DNA from: Pseudazoarcus pumilus
Lineage (GTDB): Bacteria > Pseudomonadota > Gammaproteobacteria > Burkholderiales > Rhodocyclaceae
Direction: 5' to 3'
Length of the DNA: 64,000 bases
NCBI RefSeq assembly: GCF_002872475.1
Contig: NZ_CP025682.1
Span: forward strand, 1,178,001 to 1,242,000
A model generated the notes under the pieces. That model was not told the DNA's origin. It made no database searches and saw only the letters and a program-made list of their open reading frames with translations. Numbering within the stretch: position 1 is the stretch's first letter; each line of letters opens with the position of its first letter. The translations under genes and the position numbers were made by a program. Shown in pieces: positions 1 through 7,894 of the stretch.

Positions 1-1
1 G

Positions 2-547
2 CAGTTGCGCGCCCGCGTGACCGAGCTGGGCTCGGCGAGCCAGGGGCTGGCGAATTTCAGCCCATCGAGTGCCGACGCGGACATCAAGTCCGCGCTGCAA
101 TCCTTCATCGCCCGCTACAACGCCTGGGATGCCGAGTTCGACCCGTATTTCGAGCGCGGCGGCAAGCTCGAAGGCAACCCGGCCGGCGACATGGCCCGCT
201 TCTCGCTGCGCCGCGAAGTCGGCTCCATCTTCCATGGCGCCGGCAACGGCGGCTTCGAGCAGGGCCTGACCGACATGGGCGTGCAGGTCACCCCGGACGG
301 CCAGCTCAAGCTCGACGAAGCCGCCTTCGACGCCGCGCTCGGTGCCCACCGGAGCGCCGCCGTGCAGACGCTGAACAATGTCGCCACCGCCTTCAGCGAT
401 GTGGCCACGATGCTCGCTTCCGACGGCCATCTGCTCGACCGCCGCATCGACAACGCCACACGCGCCGTCAACTGGGCTGCCAGCTATCAGGACAGTGTGG
501 AAGCCGAGTTCGGCCCCGGCGCGCTCGGCAATCGCCTGCGCGGATAG
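2..547 (+). CDS. FliD-like (flagellar hook-associated protein 2) C-terminal part, 5' end outside window
   Basis: The reading frame is open to the left edge, so only the C-terminal ~180 residues are seen. The segment reading GVQVTPDGQLKLDEAAFDAA, followed by an alternating hydrophobic helix and a closing coiled region, resembles the FliD C-terminal domain, in which a 'lGi..dG.L.lD...l..al' block precedes the terminal helix. FliD forms the filament cap that helps flagellin polymerise outside the cell. No other flagellar gene is in the window, so this may be a stand-alone FliD-like paralogue. The domain call rests on pattern resemblance only. Confidence 0.5.
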   Translation, partial: QLRARVTELGSASQGLANFSPSSADADIKSALQSFIARYNAWDAEFDPYFERGGKLEGNPAGDMARFSLRREVGSIFHGAGNGGFEQGLTDMGVQVTPDGQLKLDEAAFDAALGAHRSAAVQTLNNVATAFSDVATMLASDGHLLDRRIDNATRAVNWAASYQDSVEAEFGPGALGNRLRG

Positions 548-681
548 GCTTCATGCGGAAGGAAGCCCGGTGCATCGCGCGCTGACGAAGCGCAGTGTCT
601 TTTCGTGCGGATTCCCCGTTTGAGCGCGACGTGGAGCGGAACGGGCCATCCGCGCCCGGACGTTCGTCCACAATCCTTGCC

Positions 682-1284
682 ATGAACGACAAACACCTCG
701 AACTCGATGGTGTCTCCATCGGTGCGCTGGAGAGCGTTTCGCTCTGCGTCCGGCCGGGGGAGGTCGTCTGCCTGTCGGGTGTGTCCGGCTCGGGCAAGAC
801 GCGGCTGCTGCGCGCCATTGCCGACCTCGATGCCCACAGAGGGCGCGTCGCGCTCGGCGGTCGAGGCCAGCACGAGATGAGCGGCCACGCCTGGCGTGCG
901 CAGGTGATGATGGTGCCCGCCGAGAGCCAGTGGTGGTTCGAAACGGTGGGCGAGCACTTCGCCGCCATTTCGTCGGCCGGACTGGCGGCCCTGGGTTTCG
1001 AGGACGGCGCGATGGACTGGCAGATCAGCCGTCTGTCATCCGGCGAGAAGCAACGTCTCGCGCTGCTGCGCGCGGTTGCCCGCAGGCCGCATGCGCTGCT
1101 GCTCGACGAGCCCACGGCCAACCTCGACGATGCCACCACGCAACGCGTGGAACGGTGGCTCGGGCAGCTCGCCGCGGAGCGCGGCTGGCCGCTGGTGTGG
1201 GTCGCCCACGATGCCGAGCAGATCCGACGCGTGGCGGACCGCCACTACCGCATCGCCGGCAGCGGGCTGGAGCGCGTCGAATGA
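682..1284 (+). CDS. fetA: ABC transporter ATP-binding protein, FetA/YbbL type
   Basis: A compact 200-residue ABC ATPase. Walker A is GVSGSGKT (residues 33-40), the signature is LSSGEKQR (118-125) and Walker B is LLLDEP (139-144). The frame stays open upstream to 595, but the ATG at 682 gives the normal length for the family. The gene overlaps the next one by the ATGA at 1281-1284, so the two are translationally coupled. FetAB of E. coli is linked to iron export and peroxide resistance. Pairing with a UPF0014 permease supports the call; the transported substrate is inferred. Confidence 0.8.
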   Translation: MNDKHLELDGVSIGALESVSLCVRPGEVVCLSGVSGSGKTRLLRAIADLDAHRGRVALGGRGQHEMSGHAWRAQVMMVPAESQWWFETVGEHFAAISSAGLAALGFEDGAMDWQISRLSSGEKQRLALLRAVARRPHALLLDEPTANLDDATTQRVERWLGQLAAERGWPLVWVAHDAEQIRRVADRHYRIAGSGLERVE

Positions 1285-2102
1285 ACGTCATCGAGCTGTC
1301 GTGGTGGGAACTCGGCCTGGCCGCGCTGCTCGTGCTGGCGCTCGCCGCATGCGCGCACTGGGCGCGCCTGGGGATGAGCACAAGCCTGATCGTCGCGGCG
1401 GTGCGCACGGTGGTCCAGCTCGCGCTCGTCGGCCTCGTGCTCGAAGTGCTGTTCTCGGTGGCCGCGCTGCAATGGGTTGCGCTGATGGCGTGCGTGATGC
1501 TGCTCGTTGCCGGGCGCGAAGTCATGGCGCGGCAGAAGCGGCGACTCGTCGGTGGCTGGACATTCGGCATCGGTACGCTGTCGATGTTTCTGTCCTCGTT
1601 CACGGTGACCATTCTCGCGCTGGTGGTCGTGATCGGCCCCGAGCCCTGGTACACGCCGCAGTACGCGATCCCCTTGCTCGGCATGATGCTCGGCAACACG
1701 ATGACCGGCGTCGCGCTCGGCCTCGACCGCCTCACCGACACCGTGTGGCGCCAGCGTGCCGTCATCGAGGCCCGCCTGATGCTCGGCGAGTCCTGGAACG
1801 AAGCCATCGCGGATATCCGCCGCGACGCCATCCGCAGTGGCCTCATCCCGATCGTCAACGCGATGGCCGCAGCAGGGGTGGTCAGCCTGCCCGGCATGAT
1901 GACCGGCCAGATCCTGGCCGGCAGCCCGCCCGCGCTCGCGGTGAAGTACCAGATCCTCGTGATGTTCGCGATCACCGTCGGCACCGGCTTCGGCACGCTG
2001 GCCGCCGTCGCGGCCGGCAGCCGGCGGCTGTTCGACGAGCGCGAGCGACTGCGGGTGGATCGCCTGACGGCCGCGACGGACGCGAACAACGGAGCACGGT
2101 GA
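1281..2102 (+). CDS. fetB: UPF0014 family ABC permease, FetB/YbbM type
   Basis: A 273-residue integral membrane protein with about seven hydrophobic segments. Family hallmarks are visible: the GREVMARQKRR loop, the LLGMMLGNTMTGVALGLDR stretch and the SLPGMMTGQILAGSPP stretch. The ATG lies inside the stop overlap with fetA. It should form the membrane channel of the FetAB exporter, with iron the best-supported substrate in E. coli. Confidence 0.82.
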   Translation: MNVIELSWWELGLAALLVLALAACAHWARLGMSTSLIVAAVRTVVQLALVGLVLEVLFSVAALQWVALMACVMLLVAGREVMARQKRRLVGGWTFGIGTLSMFLSSFTVTILALVVVIGPEPWYTPQYAIPLLGMMLGNTMTGVALGLDRLTDTVWRQRAVIEARLMLGESWNEAIADIRRDAIRSGLIPIVNAMAAAGVVSLPGMMTGQILAGSPPALAVKYQILVMFAITVGTGFGTLAAVAAGSRRLFDERERLRVDRLTAATDANNGAR

Positions 2103-2111
2103 GTCCGGTGG

Positions 2112-2372
2112 GGAAGGGGTATCGGCCTTGGCGTCGCGCCCAGCTGCCGCAGCAGCGGCATGCCCTGCGCACGCGCCAGCGCATCCCACGCCGCCATGTC
2201 GATGCCCGCCATCGCCACCGGCCCCTTCGCCCCCAGCAGGCGAAAGCGCGCCTGTAGCTTGCGGTCGATGTCCAGTGGTGCGGGCGCATCGCTGACGATC
2301 AGCGGGGCGAGTTCTCCGATCAGCCGCCGCACGGGCAACAGCACCCGCGGCGTTTCAGTGTAGATCGGGCAT
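2112..2372 (-). pseudogene. Remnant of a mandelate racemase/muconate-lactonising enzyme family gene (N-terminal domain only)
   Basis: On the minus strand a ~85-residue stretch reads like the enolase-superfamily N-terminal domain: VRRLIGELAPLIVSDAPAPL, then DIDRKLQARFRLLGAKG, then GIDMAAWDALARAQGMPLL. The catalytic barrel is missing: after RPIPLP the frame runs into non-homologous sequence beside the fetB stop. No credible start codon is present upstream. This is a decayed fragment marking the left edge of the accessory patch. Confidence 0.6.
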
Positions 2373-2570
2373 GCGCTACATCAAGCCTTCGCATGAGGGG
2401 GCGTGCCATTGCCAAGTGGCCCGCGAGTCCGCAGTCGTGTAAATTCGGATTCGCAAAACGCCAATGTCATGTCTGAACCCGCCCCTGATCTTGCCGCCAC
2501 GGAGAGGAGCAACGATGCGGAAAACCGCGTGCCTACGTTGCGGGACATCACTCATGTGTTCAATACGTCG

Positions 2571-2595
2571 TTTGCAACTAAAAATCAGTTGCAAA
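2571..2595. promoter_or_regulatory. Inverted-repeat operator upstream of hicAB
   Basis: Perfect 9-bp inverted repeat TTTGCAACT / AGTTGCAAA separated by 7 bases, ending 24 bases before the hicA start codon. HicB antitoxins with a DNA-binding C-terminal domain repress their own promoter through such palindromes, so this is the probable HicB (HicAB) operator. Binding is inferred. Confidence 0.6.
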
Positions 2596-2619
2596 TGCTA
2601 GGGCAGCGCGGATAATCTC

Positions 2620-2877
2620 ATGTCCAAACGGCAAAAGCGCCTTGAACGTTTCCTCGCAATACCGAAGGATTTTCGATGGGACGAACTCGTCACCGTCATG
2701 GAAGACCTCGGTTTCGATCTGGACCAGTCCGGAGGAGGGTCGCACGGGCATTTCGTACTCAGGACCGATCCCGACAAGGTGATCGCGACGTACCGACCGC
2801 ACCCCAACGGCATCATGTACTCGGTTCAGATCAAAGAGACGGTCAAGAAACTGAAAGAATTGGGGGTGCTCAAGTGA
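2620..2877 (+). CDS. hicA: HicA-family toxin (mRNA interferase)
   Basis: An 85-residue protein of the HicA/YcfA fold, a small dsRBD-like ribonuclease that cleaves mRNA. The conserved GSHGHF block, with presumed catalytic His42, follows a helix and the ELVTVMEDLGF strand-turn typical of the family. Its stop codon overlaps the GTG of the next gene (GTGA, 2874-2877), the usual toxin-first HicAB arrangement. Confidence 0.8.
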   Translation: MSKRQKRLERFLAIPKDFRWDELVTVMEDLGFDLDQSGGGSHGHFVLRTDPDKVIATYRPHPNGIMYSVQIKETVKKLKELGVLK

Positions 2878-3299
2878 GCAACGAACTCGAACACAGGGGT
2901 TACAAGGGCTCGGTCGAATACAACAGCGAAGACCGCATTCTGTTCGGCAAGGTGCTCTTCATCGACAGCCTGTTGATGTACCACGGTGCCACCGTGGACG
3001 AGATCGAGGCTGCGTTCCGTGAAACGGTCGATTCTTACCTGCAGCACTGCGAAGCCACGGGCAAGCAGCCCAACAAACCCTACAGCGGATCCTTCAATGT
3101 GCGGGTTGGCGCCGAGCGGCATCGCGCGGCGGCACAACTGGCCTATCGCAAGGGATGCTCCCTGAACGAAGTCGTCTGCCAGGCGCTGGATGGATGTCTG
3201 GCAAACGAAGCACCTGAAACAGCAGAAGACCCGTGTGTCGATGCTCCCCACGCTTCCACTCCGGCTGAATACCGACCCCTTCGGCGCGAAGTCGCCTAG
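2874..3299 (+). CDS. hicB: HicB-family antitoxin
   Basis: 141 residues starting at the GTG that overlaps the hicA stop. The first ~60 residues (YKGSVEYNSEDRILFGKVLF) form the degenerate RNase-H-like HicB domain that plugs the toxin. Residues ~85-115 (FNVRVGAERHRAAAQLA and SLNEVVCQAL) look like a ribbon-helix-helix DNA-binding domain, consistent with autorepression at the inverted repeat 2571-2595. The last ~30 residues are low-complexity and lack family features. Confidence 0.78.
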   Translation: MSNELEHRGYKGSVEYNSEDRILFGKVLFIDSLLMYHGATVDEIEAAFRETVDSYLQHCEATGKQPNKPYSGSFNVRVGAERHRAAAQLAYRKGCSLNEVVCQALDGCLANEAPETAEDPCVDAPHASTPAEYRPLRREVA

Positions 3300-3397
3300 A
3301 TGATTGACCCTCTCGGCTCCTCAATTTTCGTAGCTGCCGTAGGACGCAATAACCAAAGGGCATTGCGCCGCATGTCTGAAGCGGCTGGGAGTGGCTC

Positions 3398-4480
3398 CTC
3401 CGCCTCAAGAATCAAGTGCAACACGGTTGCGAAATTGAGCGATGTCCTGGGCCATGACTTCTTCCGGTGTTTTCCATTCCAGCGTCTGTCTGGGTCGTCC
3501 GTTCATCAGCCGGGCGATGGCGTTGAGCTGTATCTGGCTGACTTGTGAAAGGTCCGCGCCCTTGGGCAGGAACTGGCGCAGCAGGCCGTTGGTGTTCTCG
3601 TTGCTGCCGCGCTGCCAGGGGCTGTACGGATCGGCAAACCAGATGTCCAGCTTCAGTCGCCGGGCCAACTCCTCATGACGCGCCATCTCGCTGCCCCGGT
3701 CGTAGGTCAGGCTCTCGCGCAGGAAGGCCGGCACCTTTTTCATCTGCCGCGTGAAACCCTCCAGCGCCGCCTCGGCGCTGCAACCGTCCATCTTGCACAG
3801 CACCACGAAGCGGCTCTTGCGCTCGACCAGCGTACCCACGGCCGAGCGGTTGAACGCCCCCTTGATGAAATCTCCTTCCCAGTGCCCTGGCAACTGGCGC
3901 GATTCGATTTCCTCGGGGCGGTTGTGGATGCGCAGCGCCTCGGCGATGGGCAATCCGCCGGGACGGGCCGCACTCCTGCGCGGGCGCCCGCGCGCGGGCT
4001 TGGATTGGCGCAGCGCGGCGATCATGTCCTGGCGCAAAGCCCCTTTCGGATGCGCATAGATGGTCGCGTAAATCGTCTCGTGGCTGACCTGCCGGGTGGG
4101 GTCGTCGGGATGCATCTGGCGCAGTCTGGCAGCGATCTGTTGCGGCGACCAGTAGCGGTCGAGCAGCTTGTGGCGCACAAAAGCGTACAGCGCCGCACCT
4201 TCCACCAGTTTCAATGGCCGCACGCAGGCTTGGCGACGGCGCCGGTACGCGGCTCCGGCGATGGTGGCTCGGTAGTCGCCATCCGGTACCCGGTTGCGGC
4301 TCAACTCGCGCGAGATCGTCGAACGGCAGCGCCCCAGAATTCGCGCAATGTGCGCTCCCGAACTGCCGCGCAATCGCTCCGCCATGATCAAACCGCGCTC
4401 CTCAGCCGACAAGTGTGTGTAGTTTCTCTGCATGACAACACCCTAAATGATGGGTGTTGCACTTGGAAGTTGAGACTAGC
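3398..4480 (-). mobile_element. IS30-family insertion sequence, copy 1 (1,083 bp)
   Basis: Boundaries come from comparison with the second copy at 6522-7604: the two match from end to end except one base (G at 3945, A at 7069). Imperfect ~25-bp terminal inverted repeats share an inner CAAGTGCAAC. Flanking CTC at 3395-3397 and 4481-4483 is consistent with a 3-bp target duplication. The element carries one transposase gene on the minus strand. Confidence 0.85.
3405..4433 (-). CDS. IS30-family transposase (copy 1)
   Basis: 342 residues. The N-terminus has the IS30 helix-turn-helix (LSAEERGLIMAERLRGSS and IARILGRCRSTISRELSRN). The DDE catalytic core is recognisable: first Asp in GHWEGDFIKG, second in LTYDRGSEM, Glu in QRGSNENTNGLL. 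The frame is intact and identical in protein sequence to copy 2, so the element is probably active or only recently inserted. Confidence 0.93.
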   Translation of the reverse strand: MQRNYTHLSAEERGLIMAERLRGSSGAHIARILGRCRSTISRELSRNRVPDGDYRATIAGAAYRRRRQACVRPLKLVEGAALYAFVRHKLLDRYWSPQQIAARLRQMHPDDPTRQVSHETIYATIYAHPKGALRQDMIAALRQSKPARGRPRRSAARPGGLPIAEALRIHNRPEEIESRQLPGHWEGDFIKGAFNRSAVGTLVERKSRFVVLCKMDGCSAEAALEGFTRQMKKVPAFLRESLTYDRGSEMARHEELARRLKLDIWFADPYSPWQRGSNENTNGLLRQFLPKGADLSQVSQIQLNAIARLMNGRPRQTLEWKTPEEVMAQDIAQFRNRVALDS

Positions 4481-4576
4481 CTCTTTCTGCACATCCAGAC
4501 AAAGCAATGTCACCGTCAAGTGGCACTCAATTGCGTGGTCGTGTACATTTCGAAACATTCGTACAAGGACACCGCC

Positions 4577-5146
4577 ATGGCCACGACCTTCGGCAGTCTC
4601 CCCGCCGATCTGCCCGTTCCCGAAGACGACGGCGCGGCTGACCACCTCACCGGCATGTCCACGCCGGACATCGATCTGCCCGCCACAGACGGCAGTACTG
4701 TAAATCTCGCCCGTCTGCCCGGCCGCCACGTCCTCTACATCTACCCCATGACCGGCCGCCCCGGCAGGGCACTTCCCGACGGCTGGAACGAAATCCCCGG
4801 CGCCCGCGGTTGCACCCCCCAATCCTGCAGCTTCCGCGACCACTACACCGAACTCCAGGCGCTCAACACCGGCGTATTCGGCCTCAGCACGCAATCCACG
4901 GACTACCAGCAAGAAGCCCGCGAGCGGCTGCATCTGCCGTTTCAGTTGCTGTCGGATGAAGGCTTGAAGCTGAAGTCGGTGTTGGGGTTGCCGACGTTCG
5001 AAGTGGATGGAGCGGAGCTCTACAAGCGGCTGACGCTGGTAATCGACGAGAGAAAGATCGTGAAGGTGTTTTATCCGGTGTTTCCGCCGGATCGGAGTGC
5101 TGAGGAGACGGTCGGGTGGTTGCATGAATTGGTACTGCGGGGGTGA
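4577..5146 (+). CDS. Peroxiredoxin, PrxQ/BCP-like
   Basis: A 189-residue thioredoxin-fold peroxidase. The signature RGCTPQSCSFRDHY places the likely peroxidatic Cys79 five residues before Cys84, the PrxQ/BCP arrangement. It is preceded by a strand reading HVLYIYPMTGRPG, where typical family members have YPKDxTPG. The ATG at 4577 is preceded by AAGGA about 8 bases upstream. The gene lies between the two IS30 copies. It should reduce peroxides or alkyl hydroperoxides in the cytoplasm using thioredoxin. Confidence 0.8.
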   Translation: MATTFGSLPADLPVPEDDGAADHLTGMSTPDIDLPATDGSTVNLARLPGRHVLYIYPMTGRPGRALPDGWNEIPGARGCTPQSCSFRDHYTELQALNTGVFGLSTQSTDYQQEARERLHLPFQLLSDEGLKLKSVLGLPTFEVDGAELYKRLTLVIDERKIVKVFYPVFPPDRSAEETVGWLHELVLRG

Positions 5147-5177
5147 AATGAGGCGTCGCTCACCGAAAGGATCCAAA

Positions 5178-5200
5178 AATATCCATTCATACTGGATATT
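5178..5200. repeat. Short inverted repeat downstream of the peroxiredoxin gene
   Basis: AATATCC and GGATATT, 7-bp arms separated by 9 bases, in the AT-rich gap before the zinc-ribbon gene. It could be a regulator site for the small gene 72 bases downstream. It lacks a U tract, so a terminator is unlikely. Confidence 0.3.
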
Positions 5201-5271
5201 GCGACCACTCTTCGCAGAAATGGCCCGCTGCGGCGAGTTGAACATATGGGGCCGGACCATAGGAGAAAAAC

Positions 5272-5406
5272 ATGTCGTCAACTGGAGAGAAGCCGGGCAG
5301 AGGAAGATACGTCTGTGTCAAATGCGGCCAGGTAGTCATCCTAGATGATCACACTGACACGCTTCCCCCGTGCCCTCGCTGCAATGGGACACAATACCGC
5401 CCTTAA
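5272..5406 (+). CDS. Small zinc-ribbon protein (44 residues)
   Basis: An ATG at 5272 with AGGAG six bases upstream opens a 44-codon frame. The protein has two CxxC knuckles, CVKC (residues 15-18) and CPRC (34-37), separated by a short strand-turn (GQVVILDD), the pattern of a rubredoxin-like zinc ribbon. Similar tiny proteins occur as stand-alone zinc-binding modules of unknown role. It lies in lower-GC sequence than the flanks, with no operon partner. Confidence 0.65.
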   Translation: MSSTGEKPGRGRYVCVKCGQVVILDDHTDTLPPCPRCNGTQYRP

Positions 5407-5448
5407 TGCAGAAGCGGCGTATAGGGATGAGGGTCACGTATAGGATGA

Positions 5449-5511
5449 GGGTCAGGTCTAGAGTTTATACTTAGCGTGATAGCTCAACGGTATAAATTGT
5501 AGACCTGACCC
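5449..5511. repeat. REP-like palindrome, left of the LRR gene
   Basis: A 63-bp imperfect palindrome: the left arm GGGTCAGGTCTAGAGTTTAT is mirrored by a right arm ending GTAGACCTGACCC. Its core TTTATACTTAGCGTGAT recurs at 7816-7834 on the other side of the LRR gene. A partial tandem duplication (ATAGGGATGAGGGTCA, then ATAGGATGAGGGTCA) lies immediately left at 5420-5454. The form resembles REP/BIME units mobilised by RAYT-type transposases; no such transposase is in the window. Confidence 0.6.
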
Positions 5512-6521
5512 TCGCGCCCTCGCAAAGGGGAAGTGATGAAAGCTGGACGATTCAAAATCGGGACTACTGAACTCTGCGAACCTGACTATAGGCAGATTCT
5601 GGTTTGGGCTAAGGCGCTTGATAAGTCTTCGGATGAAGTGTTGAATGAATTGAAAAGGGCGATCTATACAGAGCCTTTCGTTGGTAAGCAATACACCACA
5701 AAAGTCAATTCTAACCACGTCTTCACTGTCGAAGATGGGCGCATACGCAGCTTAGTTTGGGTCGAGGAATATCTTCCTCTGAAGAGCTTTGGATGGGTCA
5801 GCGACCTTCAGTTAGAGGTGTTGGTTGTTCTCGGAAAATTACCCGAGTGGGGTACGGAGCCGATGCCTGATCTGACTGCGCTTATCATCCGTGATCCGGG
5901 ATTGCTCTCGCTTGACCTGTCACTGTTCCCAACGCTTCTTCGACTCTCCTGCACTTCTGGCCAATTAACTTACCTAAACCTATCGCAGGTTTCGGAACTT
6001 CAAACGCTCGACTGCTCAGGCAACCGACTGGGCTCATTGGATCTTGCCGCAGTCCCCGCGCTTGTGCACCTTGATTGCTCGAACAATCGTCTCCACGACC
6101 TCGAACTTGCGCACGTTTCGCTGCTCGAGTTTCTTGACTGTTCCGGAAACAGAATGGCTGAACTCGATCTGAGACCAGTGAGAAATCTCGTACAGCTCGA
6201 CTGTTCGGATAACCAACTGTCTGAAGTGGATCTCGGCCCAGTGCCAAAGCTTAGGAGCCTTGCTTGCGCACGTAATCGGCTACGTGCACTTCATCTTGAA
6301 CCAGTGCATGAAATCGAGAGTTTAGATTGCGCATGGAATAAGCTCTCGTGCCTTGATCTCACCCCTGTGCGGCATTTGGAATATTTGTTCTGTAACGACA
6401 ATGCGCTCATCCAACTTGACCTCAGTCCTGTGCGGTCGAGGCTTGCGATGCTTATTTGTACAGATAATCGGCTGGCGGAGCTTGATCTAACTTCAGGGCC
6501 CCCGCTCGAGGTACTTTCCTG

Positions 6522-7604
6522 CTCCGCCTCAAGAATCAAGTGCAACACGGTTGCGAAATTGAGCGATGTCCTGGGCCATGACTTCTTCCGGTGTTTTCCA
6601 TTCCAGCGTCTGTCTGGGTCGTCCGTTCATCAGCCGGGCGATGGCGTTGAGCTGTATCTGGCTGACTTGTGAAAGGTCCGCGCCCTTGGGCAGGAACTGG
6701 CGCAGCAGGCCGTTGGTGTTCTCGTTGCTGCCGCGCTGCCAGGGGCTGTACGGATCGGCAAACCAGATGTCCAGCTTCAGTCGCCGGGCCAACTCCTCAT
6801 GACGCGCCATCTCGCTGCCCCGGTCGTAGGTCAGGCTCTCGCGCAGGAAGGCCGGCACCTTTTTCATCTGCCGCGTGAAACCCTCCAGCGCCGCCTCGGC
6901 GCTGCAACCGTCCATCTTGCACAGCACCACGAAGCGGCTCTTGCGCTCGACCAGCGTACCCACGGCCGAGCGGTTGAACGCCCCCTTGATGAAATCTCCT
7001 TCCCAGTGCCCTGGCAACTGGCGCGATTCGATTTCCTCGGGGCGGTTGTGGATGCGCAGCGCCTCGGCAATGGGCAATCCGCCGGGACGGGCCGCACTCC
7101 TGCGCGGGCGCCCGCGCGCGGGCTTGGATTGGCGCAGCGCGGCGATCATGTCCTGGCGCAAAGCCCCTTTCGGATGCGCATAGATGGTCGCGTAAATCGT
7201 CTCGTGGCTGACCTGCCGGGTGGGGTCGTCGGGATGCATCTGGCGCAGTCTGGCAGCGATCTGTTGCGGCGACCAGTAGCGGTCGAGCAGCTTGTGGCGC
7301 ACAAAAGCGTACAGCGCCGCACCTTCCACCAGTTTCAATGGCCGCACGCAGGCTTGGCGACGGCGCCGGTACGCGGCTCCGGCGATGGTGGCTCGGTAGT
7401 CGCCATCCGGTACCCGGTTGCGGCTCAACTCGCGCGAGATCGTCGAACGGCAGCGCCCCAGAATTCGCGCAATGTGCGCTCCCGAACTGCCGCGCAATCG
7501 CTCCGCCATGATCAAACCGCGCTCCTCAGCCGACAAGTGTGTGTAGTTTCTCTGCATGACAACACCCTAAATGATGGGTGTTGCACTTGGAAGTTGAGAC
7601 TAGC
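6522..7604 (-). mobile_element. IS30-family insertion sequence, copy 2 (1,083 bp)
   Basis: Same element as 3398-4480, in the same orientation and 3,124 bp away, with one base difference (A at 7069). It is flanked by CTG at 6519-6521 and 7605-7607; this 3-bp target duplication is independently confirmed because removing it restores the LRR reading frame. The two copies bracket the peroxiredoxin and zinc-ribbon genes like a composite transposon. Confidence 0.9.
6529..7557 (-). CDS. IS30-family transposase (copy 2)
   Basis: 342 residues, identical in protein sequence to the copy at 3405-4433; the single base difference is silent. It has the same helix-turn-helix N-terminus and DDE residues. The lack of divergence indicates a very recent copying event or gene conversion. 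Confidence 0.93.
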   Translation of the reverse strand: MQRNYTHLSAEERGLIMAERLRGSSGAHIARILGRCRSTISRELSRNRVPDGDYRATIAGAAYRRRRQACVRPLKLVEGAALYAFVRHKLLDRYWSPQQIAARLRQMHPDDPTRQVSHETIYATIYAHPKGALRQDMIAALRQSKPARGRPRRSAARPGGLPIAEALRIHNRPEEIESRQLPGHWEGDFIKGAFNRSAVGTLVERKSRFVVLCKMDGCSAEAALEGFTRQMKKVPAFLRESLTYDRGSEMARHEELARRLKLDIWFADPYSPWQRGSNENTNGLLRQFLPKGADLSQVSQIQLNAIARLMNGRPRQTLEWKTPEEVMAQDIAQFRNRVALDS

Positions 7605-7804
7605 CTGTTCAGGCAACCCTCTGAAGGAGTTGAACCTTACGGATTGTTTTGATCCTGAATTGGACTGCGATGAGGGAGTGAAAGTGATTCGTTAGCCGAG
7701 CTTGCAACTCAGCAGAGAAATCTTCAGGGTCTTGCATTTATACCTAAGGAAGTGTGAGAGCAGGCATGGGTAATTCAAATGCTGTTTTGGAGGGAATGAG
7801 GGAA

Positions 7805-7879
7805 GGTCAGGTCTAGAATTTATACTTAGCGTGATATCTCAACGTTAAGAGCGGCAGGGTCAGGCCTAGAATTTATACC
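7805..7879. repeat. REP-like repeats, right of the LRR gene
   Basis: Two direct units. GGTCAGGTCTAGAATTTATA at 7805-7824 is followed by CTTAGCGTGATATCTCAACG, matching the unit at 5449-5490. GGGTCAGGCCTAGAATTTAT at 7857-7876 follows. Unlike the left copy the second unit is direct, not inverted. Together with 5449-5511 these units bracket the LRR gene. Confidence 0.6.
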
Positions 7880-7894
7880 GCTCCCCGCCACAAA

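Larger units (their letters stand above)
5536..7695 (+). pseudogene. Leucine-rich-repeat protein gene interrupted by IS30 copy 2
   Basis: ATG 5536 follows a GGGGAA ribosome site. The frame runs to 6521, is broken by the IS, and resumes at 7608. Removing the IS and one CTG duplication rejoins the codons without a shift and gives 357 residues ending CDEGVKVIR. An N-terminal ~110-residue region of unknown fold precedes about ten 21-residue repeats of the form LxxLDCSxNRLxxLDLxxVPx (for example LVHLDCSNNRLHDLELAHVS). LRRs form curved binding solenoids, but no catalytic domain or signal peptide is seen. Codon use is more AT-rich than the neighbours. Function unknown. Confidence 0.8.

Noticed and set aside
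1025-2344. Long minus-strand frame across fetA/fetB
   Set aside because: Only the first ~85 codons (2112-2372) resemble a protein family; the rest is the antisense of the clear fetAB genes with high-GC open-frame bias.
2469-2615. 48-codon plus-strand frame upstream of hicA
   Set aside because: It overlaps the inverted-repeat operator, lacks a good ribosome site and shows no family features.
3675-4703. Plus-strand frame spanning IS30 copy 1 (also 6799-7695 at copy 2)
   Set aside because: It is antisense to the DDE transposase and runs through the IS end into unrelated flanks; low-complexity composition.
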